Shown one piece after another: positions 5,808 to 10,497 of a DNA stretch of 10,497 nucleotides. Under the pieces are notes generated by a model. The model saw only the letters and a program-made list of their open reading frames with translations, had not been told where the DNA came from and searched no databases. The number at the start of each line of letters is the position of its first letter. The first letter of the stretch is position 1. The position numbers and the translations under genes are program-made. This DNA comes from Caldisericota bacterium (GTDB lineage: Bacteria > Caldisericota > Caldisericia > Cryosericales > Cryosericaceae), in NCBI GenBank assembly GCA_026390215.1, contig JAPLGJ010000019.1, positions 1 through 10,497 on the forward strand, given 5' to 3'.

Positions 5808-6737
5808 ATGATCAACAAAGTCGTAGTCAGTGTTCCAGCAAGCACCGCCAATCTAGGGCCGGGGTTCGACGCTTTTGGGCTAGCCCTCGAAATGCGCAGT
5901 ACGTATAGCGTCGAGGTGCTCTCGTCCGGAGAGAAGTGGAGCGTCCACTTCGAAGGCATGGGCGCCGATGTCCTCAACGAAAAGGGTTTCAAGTTCGTCA
6001 GCGAGGTCATGGACTACTTCGAGCGTGCCGAATCGGTACACCTGCCACCAGTGAGCATCAGCGTTCATACGGGCATTCCCCTGACGCGCGGTCTGGGATC
6101 CAGTGCCAGCGCCATCGTGGGGCTCCTGTCGTGCTTCGAGGTCGTGATGAACACGCAGTTCGATACCGGCAAAGTCCTCAAGTATGCTATCGCTATCGAG
6201 GGACACCCCGACAACGTCACCGCATCGCTGATCGGCGGGTTCATCATCGCTGCAAGCGACAAGAGTGACGTGGCCTACATGAAAGTCGTTCCTCAGAACC
6301 TCAAGGTCGTCGTTACGGTCCCGTCCAGCTTTCTGTCGACAAAGAGAGCCAGGGCGTGTCTTCCTGACACGTATTCGCGAAGAGACGCGGTCTTCAACAT
6401 CAGCCGCGCCTCAATGCTGTCTGCCTGCATCTTCAGTGGCAACTATGACCTCCTGCCGTTCGCGCTTCATGATCGTCTCCACCAGCACTACCGCGAGAAG
6501 CTTGTCACTGGATTTCGCGAAGTGTCGCGTGCCGCCGAGCGGGGCGGGGCCTACGGAAGTTTCCTGTCGGGAGCCGGACCAAGCATCGCGGCTCTGGTCG
6601 AGCCCGCCAAGGCAGAGAAGGTTGCCAAAGCGATGCAGAAGGCGATGATCGAGCTGGATCCGGGGGCTGAGACCATTGTCCTGGACATTTCGGCCCAAGG
6701 GGTCATCCTGCAAACCGTCGACGACGAGCAAGCATAA
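5808..6737 (+). CDS. thrB: Homoserine kinase
   Basis: GHMP-family kinase phosphorylating L-homoserine to O-phospho-L-homoserine, the penultimate step of threonine synthesis; 309 residues, like E. coli ThrB (310). VPASTANLGPGFDAFGLAL (residues 9-27) is the family N-terminal signature, PLTRGLGSSASA (91-102) is the GHMP ATP-binding loop, EGHPDNVTASLIGGF (131-145) is substrate-site sequence, and SFLSGAGPSIAAL is the C-terminal GHMP motif 3. The start ATG 5808 matches the family N-terminus and has GGGGGGAGA just upstream; an in-frame ATG at 5724 would add 28 low-complexity residues and is unlikely. No thrA or thrC is adjacent, so the pathway genes are dispersed. The PLP enzyme at 7191-8663 is not a standard threonine synthase. 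An intrinsic terminator follows. Confidence 0.95.
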   Translation: MINKVVVSVPASTANLGPGFDAFGLALEMRSTYSVEVLSSGEKWSVHFEGMGADVLNEKGFKFVSEVMDYFERAESVHLPPVSISVHTGIPLTRGLGSSASAIVGLLSCFEVVMNTQFDTGKVLKYAIAIEGHPDNVTASLIGGFIIAASDKSDVAYMKVVPQNLKVVVTVPSSFLSTKRARACLPDTYSRRDAVFNISRASMLSACIFSGNYDLLPFALHDRLHQHYREKLVTGFREVSRAAERGGAYGSFLSGAGPSIAALVEPAKAEKVAKAMQKAMIELDPGAETIVLDISAQGVILQTVDDEQA

Positions 6738-6748
6738 TTCCCCAAAAT

Positions 6749-6789
6749 GGTTGACCGTTTGCCCCTCGTAGCTGGTAGTCAACCTTTTT
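6749..6789 (+). terminator. Intrinsic terminator of thrB
   Basis: A perfect 7-bp stem, GGTTGAC (6749-6755) with GTCAACC (6778-6784), is followed directly by TTTTT (6785-6789), 11 bp after the thrB stop. The loop is long (22 nt), so strength is moderate. Confidence 0.65.
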
Positions 6790-7117
6790 CTGCTCCTTCC
6801 TGTGTCGAGAACCTGTAAAGCGGCTTCAAAAGCGGATGTTGAGAATCAGAGCGCAAGAAGTGGCCCTGTCAGACGATTTCGGACAATATGCCGTATCCCT
6901 GCACGTTTTCAGTCCACTCAGCGCCACTACGAGCATGTTTTGCTGGAACGAGCCTGGGATGCGGAGTTCAGAACGGTGGGCTGAAACATGGCTGTCTGGT
7001 GTTTTTCCACAGCTCCCTGACAGGTTGTCCACGGCACGACCGTACGCGACTCCACCAGTTTTCCACATAATCAACAGCGGCTGTGGAGAAGAGCCGAGCT
7101 TGGGAAGGACATAGGAA
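6790..7117. other. Non-coding region with DnaA-box cluster; candidate oriC or DnaA-regulated site
   Basis: About 330 bp between the thrB terminator and the hairpin after the PLP-enzyme gene, with no ORF that has a ribosome binding site or recognisable product. Four 9-mers resemble the DnaA box TTATNCACA: TTTTCCACA (7003-7011, plus), TTGTCCACG (7025-7033, plus), TTTTCCACA (7059-7067, plus) and TTCTCCACA (7090-7082, minus). The last two form an inverted pair. GC content is about 50-55%, lower than the flanking genes, but there is no clear AT-rich unwinding element. parS and parA lie about 6 kb away, which fits an origin neighbourhood. No dnaA or dnaN is in the window, so this remains a candidate. 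Confidence 0.45.
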
Positions 7118-7145
7118 GGCGCCCGGACGGTTCATGCCGGGCGCC
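7118..7145 (-). terminator. GC-rich hairpin, probable terminator of the PLP-enzyme gene
   Basis: A perfect 9-bp stem, GGCGCCCGG (7118-7126) with CCGGGCGCC (7137-7145), and a 10-nt loop, 45 bp past the stop of the minus-strand PLP-enzyme gene. On that strand it is followed by TTCCTATGT, only a weak U tract. Confidence 0.6.
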
Positions 7146-7190
7146 TCGTCGAATTCCAGTCAGAAGATGGATCGGCAGGACGGGCCGATA

Positions 7191-8663
7191 CTACAGCTTG
7201 GCCAGCAGCCCCGTCCTCTCGTTGAACCGGTCGATAAGACTGTCGAACGCTGGAGCAGCAGTCCAGATCTGGTTCCAGAACTCCGGCTCCCACAGTTCGC
7301 GCAGTTCCTCCGCAGTCTTGCCCTGCTGCTCGACCCAGGTGAAGTACTTGAGGTTGTGCAGCTGCTTTCGGTCGCGATAGTTGAGCTCGCGGTACCAGTC
7401 TGTCAGAATGCCCTCGAGGTACTTCGCGTAGTCAAGCGCCGCGTCCATCTCGGTATACGGGCCATACTCGGCGCGAAGTTCTTCGATGCGTGACAGATAT
7501 AGGTCGGCGGAATCTGTGAACACGGTGAAGACGACGTCGTTTTCGTTCATCTCCTCGTACTTGGCCATCTTGATGGCCGCGACCATGTTGGCCAGAGAGG
7601 AGATGCCCATGAGGTTGAGCCGCTCGATGAGATCGCGCGAGACACCCTTCTTCTCCAGATAGGCTTTGCCTGCGTCCTCATTGAAGAGGCGAAGCAGGTG
7701 CATTGGATAGTCGTCGTCGATGGCGGCCACAGCGTCAGTGTTGCGGACGTTGTGGATCCAGGGGACATGCTTGTCACCGATACCCTCGATGCGGTGCGCA
7801 CCAAATCCGTTTGCGTAGAGGGTGGGACACTGGAGGGCCTCGACGGCTGTGATATGGCTGTATGGATAGACCTTCTTCAGGTACTCGCCGGCACTGATCG
7901 TCCCGGCAGAGCCAGTGGCGGAGACGTAGCCCGCCACACGCGATCTTGGTCCCTTGATGGCGTCAAAGACCTGCTCGAATGCCGAACCGGTCATGTCGTA
8001 GTGCCACAGTGCGTTTCCGAACTCCTCGAACTGGTTGAACACGACGATGCCATCGCCACGGGAGGCCTTTAGTTCGTGCACCTTGTCGTAGATCTCCTTG
8101 ACGTTGGACTCGGTTCCAGGAGTCCCGATGACCTCCTTGGTTCCGATCTCACGCAGCCAGGCGAAGCGTTCCTTGCTCATCCCCTCCGGGAGGATGGCGA
8201 CGGCATCCGTGGCCAGGAGGGCGCAATCAAAGGCTCCACCGCGGCAGTAGTTGCCCGTGGAAGGCCACACGGCCGCTTGACGGGTGGGGTCGAACTGTCC
8301 AGTCACGAGTCGTGGAACGAGGCAGCCGAATGCGGCGCCGACTTTGTGCGCGCCGGTGGGGAAATACTTGCCCACGATACCCACGACGCGAGCCTTGATG
8401 CCCGTGATGGATCCCGGGAGCTCGATATAGTTGACGTCGCCGTACAAACCGGTTTTCACATCGTTGTGCCACGTGATGCGGAACAGGTTGATGGGGTTGA
8501 CATCCCAGAGGCCGACGCCTTTGAGCCTGGCCTTGACCTTGTCCGGGACAAGCGAGGGGTCCTTCTGCTGTGCAAAAGTAGGGATGATGATATTGCGGTC
8601 CTGAGCCAGTTTGACGGTTGTTGCCAGGACATCTTCGTGAACGGTCATATCAAATACAGCCAT
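7191..8663 (-). CDS. PLP-dependent fold-type II enzyme (cysteine synthase/threonine dehydratase-like), substrate unknown
   Basis: A 490-residue enzyme of the tryptophan-synthase-beta (PALP) superfamily. The PLP lysine is K107 in FPTGAHKVGAAFG (101-113), PSTGNYCRGGAF (134-145) is the substrate carboxylate-binding loop, and SATGSAGTISAGEY (248-261) is the phosphate-binding glycine loop. The C-terminal ~170 residues (EALQCPTLYANGFGAHRIEGIGDKH onward, then a helical tail with NLKYFTWVEQQGKT) are longer than in CysK (~310 residues). It therefore belongs to the larger, poorly characterised branch often labelled cysteine synthase-like. Beta-elimination, beta-replacement or ammonia-lyase chemistry are all possible. 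The start ATG 8663 has GAGGAG 6 nt upstream. A TACAAT -10-like box (8718-8713, minus) lies in the 90-bp leader. The convergent thrB makes a threonine link tempting, but the motifs do not show threonine synthase. Confidence 0.85.
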   Translation of the reverse strand: MAVFDMTVHEDVLATTVKLAQDRNIIIPTFAQQKDPSLVPDKVKARLKGVGLWDVNPINLFRITWHNDVKTGLYGDVNYIELPGSITGIKARVVGIVGKYFPTGAHKVGAAFGCLVPRLVTGQFDPTRQAAVWPSTGNYCRGGAFDCALLATDAVAILPEGMSKERFAWLREIGTKEVIGTPGTESNVKEIYDKVHELKASRGDGIVVFNQFEEFGNALWHYDMTGSAFEQVFDAIKGPRSRVAGYVSATGSAGTISAGEYLKKVYPYSHITAVEALQCPTLYANGFGAHRIEGIGDKHVPWIHNVRNTDAVAAIDDDYPMHLLRLFNEDAGKAYLEKKGVSRDLIERLNLMGISSLANMVAAIKMAKYEEMNENDVVFTVFTDSADLYLSRIEELRAEYGPYTEMDAALDYAKYLEGILTDWYRELNYRDRKQLHNLKYFTWVEQQGKTAEELRELWEPEFWNQIWTAAPAFDSLIDRFNERTGLLAKL

Positions 8664-8744
8664 GTTGTTCTCCTCTTGTCAAAGAATCCGTGCATCAGGC
8701 GTGGAAACACACATTGTAACCAGCTTCTCAGTCTAGCATCCCCG

Positions 8745-8762
8745 GAGGGTTGTTCAACCCTC
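8745..8762. repeat. Perfect 18-bp palindrome spanning the stop codon of the P-loop protein gene
   Basis: GAGGGTTGTTCAACCCTC is a perfect inverted repeat containing the TGA stop (8756-8754, minus) of the P-loop protein gene. In RNA it would form a short hairpin with almost no loop and no following U run, so it is a weak terminator at best. As DNA it could be a dimer-binding operator about 80 bp upstream of the PLP-enzyme start. Confidence 0.5.
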
Positions 8763-9473
8763 GCGTATGAAGAGTGTGACAAGCCTGTCGGTCACGTCGC
8801 GCAGGGCGGCCCCCAGAAGCTGTGGGTCCAGCGTCTTCTCCGGTTCGTTGTGAAACACAGCAAACGGGACCCGGCGCCCCTTGACCGTGATAAAGCCCTC
8901 ATCATGCCCTTCAGACAGGCATGCCCAGTCATTGTCCTTGTAGTACCGCTCCATCTTGGCGTCCTCGAGCGAATGATACAGGATGGAATCGGCCTGGTTG
9001 GGGCGATAGCGCCTGCGGTTCTTGCGCAAGGACTCCTCAAAGGAGACGTCGATGTACAAGATAGCGGCGTGTGCAAGCACATCGTCCGACAAATGCTGGA
9101 AGGCATTCGCAAAGGCGTTCTCGCCACCGCGGGCGAACTCCATCATGACCGTGTGGCCTTTGAGAAACAGCGGGTCCCGCGCCAGCTTCTTTCGGAGATC
9201 GAGATCGATGCGTTCGATAAAGAAGTCCCAGATGCGGTCATCCAGAAAGTACAGGGCGTCGTCCGTGTCCCGCCTGCCAAGTCCCATGGACTGTCTGATC
9301 GCGTCATTTTCAAACGTCTGCCAGACGTAGAGAAAGTCGTCCAGCTCCTCGAACGGGGCGATGTGGTAGTCCTGTAACCGTTTCTCGTCCGGCAGCTGTT
9401 TCAGAAAATCGATCGTCTCGCTCTTGCCTGCCGCGGGTCGACCAATGAGCAGGATAACATCAAGTTTGTCCAT
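8754..9473 (-). CDS. P-loop NTPase/kinase-like protein of unknown substrate
   Basis: Soluble protein of 239 residues with a Walker A motif GRPAAGKS at residues 11-18 after a hydrophobic strand (DVILLI), as in small-molecule and nucleotide kinases. A second strand, AAILYIDV, precedes an Arg-rich stretch RKNRRRYRP that could act as a kinase lid or phosphate clamp, followed by an acidic/aromatic segment (AKMERYYKDNDW). Also notable is GHTVMMEFARGG, reminiscent of the Walker-B-like strand in kinases of this fold. I do not recognise a characterised family and do not assign a substrate. The start ATG 9473 has GGAGG 4 nt upstream. An extended -10 promoter about 80 nt upstream suggests it is transcribed separately from the APH-like gene. 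The stop codon lies inside an 18-bp palindrome. Confidence 0.75.
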   Translation of the reverse strand: MDKLDVILLIGRPAAGKSETIDFLKQLPDEKRLQDYHIAPFEELDDFLYVWQTFENDAIRQSMGLGRRDTDDALYFLDDRIWDFFIERIDLDLRKKLARDPLFLKGHTVMMEFARGGENAFANAFQHLSDDVLAHAAILYIDVSFEESLRKNRRRYRPNQADSILYHSLEDAKMERYYKDNDWACLSEGHDEGFITVKGRRVPFAVFHNEPEKTLDPQLLGAALRDVTDRLVTLFIREG

Positions 9474-9551
9474 GATACCTCCATGTGGGGCGCTGCCCCG
9501 GCCTCATCATGTGAAGGCTTGCCCCAAAAACGCGGCAGGGAGCAGCTCGTC

Positions 9552-9560
9552 ATTGTACCA
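9552..9560 (-). promoter_or_regulatory. Putative extended -10 promoter for the P-loop protein gene
   Basis: On the minus strand TGGTACAAT is an extended -10 (TGnTACAAT, 5 of 6 in the hexamer). A weak TTGCTT lies 16 bp upstream of the hexamer. It lies in the 129-bp gap between the APH-like stop (9603) and ATG 9473. A GGGGC/GCCCC hairpin (9487-9499) lies in the resulting leader shortly before the ribosome binding site. Confidence 0.45.
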
Positions 9561-9602
9561 AACCACGGGTCAAAAGCAACCGACGAGAACAGCTTTGTGC
9601 TG

Positions 9603-10412
9603 TCAGCCCTTCTGCTGCAGTTCCTCGATGAGAGCCAGCAGGCGCGGCCTTTCTCCGGGGATTTCGTCCGCAAGGCGTGCGACAGCCACCGGCAACAGCC
9701 AGCTCCACATGGTGGCTGTTGCGTCGGGCTGCAGCTCGCGGTAGCGCTTCAGCCAAGCCCTGTAGAACCGGTCCTTTGCCTCGCGCTCGACCCAAGCCAA
9801 ATGGAAGAACCCGGGCGGGGCATCCGCGATTCGAAGCAGCAATGCGGTGCGTGCGGCATCAGATGCCGGTGTTCCACACGCGGCCGACGTCCAGTCGATG
9901 ACCGACGGACCTTGTGGCGTCATGAGCACGTTGTCCGGGTGAAAGTCGCAGTGGCATAGGTTGTCTCCGTCGGGAAGCCGCTCAAGAGTTGCCAGGGCGT
10001 CGCCCTTGACGCGCGCGACCACACCAGCGCGGGCAATGCGTCGGGCCAGATCCTCGCGGCGGGAGGTCAGTCCCGGCGCATGACAGTCATGCATGCGCGC
10101 CTGCAGTTCGGCGAAGAGGCCAGCATAGTATGTCACGCGCGCGGGTTCACGGCTGAGAACAGCAAGCATGGTACGCCCGGTCAGCCGCTCCAGCACCAGC
10201 CCTTGACGGCCGTCCACGGTGATGACGGCGATGAGGTGTGGCGAAGGAACTCCTGCCACATTCGCTGCTCTCGTGCCCTCCACCTCCTGGTCGATGAGAC
10301 GCGACGGGAATCCGTCGACGAACAGCTTGAGGGCGCTGCCTTCTCTCCAGGCATACACTTCTGCAGTTCGTCCATGACCAAGCAATGCTGCGGAGCCGAT
10401 GTGTTCTTCCAT
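9603..10412 (-). CDS. Aminoglycoside phosphotransferase/choline kinase-fold (APH) family protein
   Basis: Kinase-like phosphotransferase of 269 residues with the protein-kinase-like fold. A glycine-rich loop LGHGRTAEVYAW (11-22) is followed by the ATP-binding lysine K29 in ALKLF. The catalytic loop HCDFHPDNVLM (154-164) supplies the presumed base D156 and metal ligand N161, and VIDW (171-174) is the DFG-equivalent with D173. Length and motif spacing fit the APH superfamily (PF01636), which phosphorylates small-molecule hydroxyls such as aminoglycosides, choline, homoserine or methylthioribose. Nothing shows which substrate is used here, and calling it a resistance gene would be unjustified. 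The start ATG 10412 is fixed by AGGAGG 5 nt upstream; an in-frame ATG at 10454 lacks such support. The ribosome binding site lies in the loop of a hairpin. Confidence 0.85.
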   Translation of the reverse strand: MEEHIGSAALLGHGRTAEVYAWREGSALKLFVDGFPSRLIDQEVEGTRAANVAGVPSPHLIAVITVDGRQGLVLERLTGRTMLAVLSREPARVTYYAGLFAELQARMHDCHAPGLTSRREDLARRIARAGVVARVKGDALATLERLPDGDNLCHCDFHPDNVLMTPQGPSVIDWTSAACGTPASDAARTALLLRIADAPPGFFHLAWVEREAKDRFYRAWLKRYRELQPDATATMWSWLLPVAVARLADEIPGERPRLLALIEELQQKG

Positions 10413-10429
10413 GTCATCCTCCTGATGAC
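10413..10429 (-). promoter_or_regulatory. Ribosome binding site displayed in a hairpin loop upstream of the APH-like gene
   Basis: On the minus strand GTCATC, AGGAG, GATGAC directly precedes ATG 10412. The arms are perfectly complementary over 6 bp, the loop is the ribosome binding site, and the stem abuts the start codon. The remaining 68 bp to the window end (10430-10497) show no gene or promoter I can support. Confidence 0.55.
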
Positions 10430-10497
10430 GATCCTGGGCAGGCATGTGATTCATGGCATGGCCCTCAGACGTGGAACGAGCATCCAGATGAGAACTG

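Noticed and set aside
6826..7114. Several short open frames on both strands in the intergenic gap
   Set aside because: None has a ribosome binding site or a plausible domain, and they overlap each other and the DnaA-box cluster.
6790..7117. tRNA, riboswitch or CRISPR array in the long gap
   Set aside because: I found no tRNA T-loop signature, no regularly spaced repeats and no known riboswitch core.
8465..8480. A second CACGTG-centred parS-like sequence (TGTGCCACGTGATGCG)
   Set aside because: It has four mismatches to the fixed parS positions and lies inside the PLP-enzyme coding region, so chance is enough.
8076..9377. A 433-codon plus-strand open frame antisense to the PLP-enzyme and P-loop genes
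   Set aside because: It lies opposite two well-supported genes, its translation shows no family motif, and long antisense frames are common in GC-rich coding DNA.
9603..10412. Labelling the APH-fold gene as an antibiotic-resistance gene
   Set aside because: Only general APH-superfamily motifs are visible, and the superfamily has many metabolic members.

Overview
This window reads as a gene-dense, moderately GC-rich bacterial chromosome segment (roughly mid to high 50s % GC by eye). It carries housekeeping and metabolic genes and no insertion sequence, prophage, CRISPR array or RNA gene that I can see. The organism is not a close relative of the usual model bacteria, and I cannot name its phylum from the sequence alone. 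Translation starts are mixed. Several genes have strong AGGAGG-type ribosome binding sites, while at least two have a promoter whose -10 box sits 6-7 nt from the start codon, which suggests leaderless mRNAs.

Left end, bases 1-1679, all minus strand: a small membrane export-type protein (COG2426 type), then rsmG (16S rRNA methyltransferase), then parA/soj, which runs off the window at base 1. rsmG and parA overlap by GTGA. A near-perfect parS site (TGTTCCACGTGAAACA, 1181-1196) lies just upstream of rsmG. This is the chromosome-segregation neighbourhood normally found near the replication origin; parB is expected just beyond base 1.

Bases 1680-3392: a divergent promoter region, then a two-gene plus-strand operon. 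It encodes a DUF4388/PATAN-type protein with a possible winged-helix tail, and a 295-residue IMP-dehydrogenase-like protein. The second protein lacks the CBS module, the mobile flap and the catalytic cysteine, so it is probably not a working IMP dehydrogenase. A hairpin closes the operon against the convergent decarboxylase gene.

Bases 3393-6790: an Orn/Lys/Arg decarboxylase (SpeA-like, minus), a UPF0173 metallo-beta-lactamase-fold hydrolase (minus), and the divergent homoserine kinase gene thrB (plus), which ends in an intrinsic terminator.

Bases 6790-7117: the longest non-coding stretch. It contains four DnaA-box-like 9-mers within about 90 bp (7003-7090), two of them as an inverted pair. 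About 6 kb from parS and parA, this is a candidate replication origin or DnaA-controlled site, but no strong AT-rich unwinding element is visible.

Bases 7118-10497, all minus strand: a fold-type II PLP enzyme of unknown substrate, a P-loop kinase-like protein of unknown substrate, and an APH/choline-kinase-fold phosphotransferase. Each seems to have its own leader. The APH leader presents its ribosome binding site in the loop of a small perfect hairpin.

The strongest leads are the degenerate IMPDH-like protein paired with a DUF4388 protein, the parS plus DnaA-box arrangement, and the apparent leaderless promoters.
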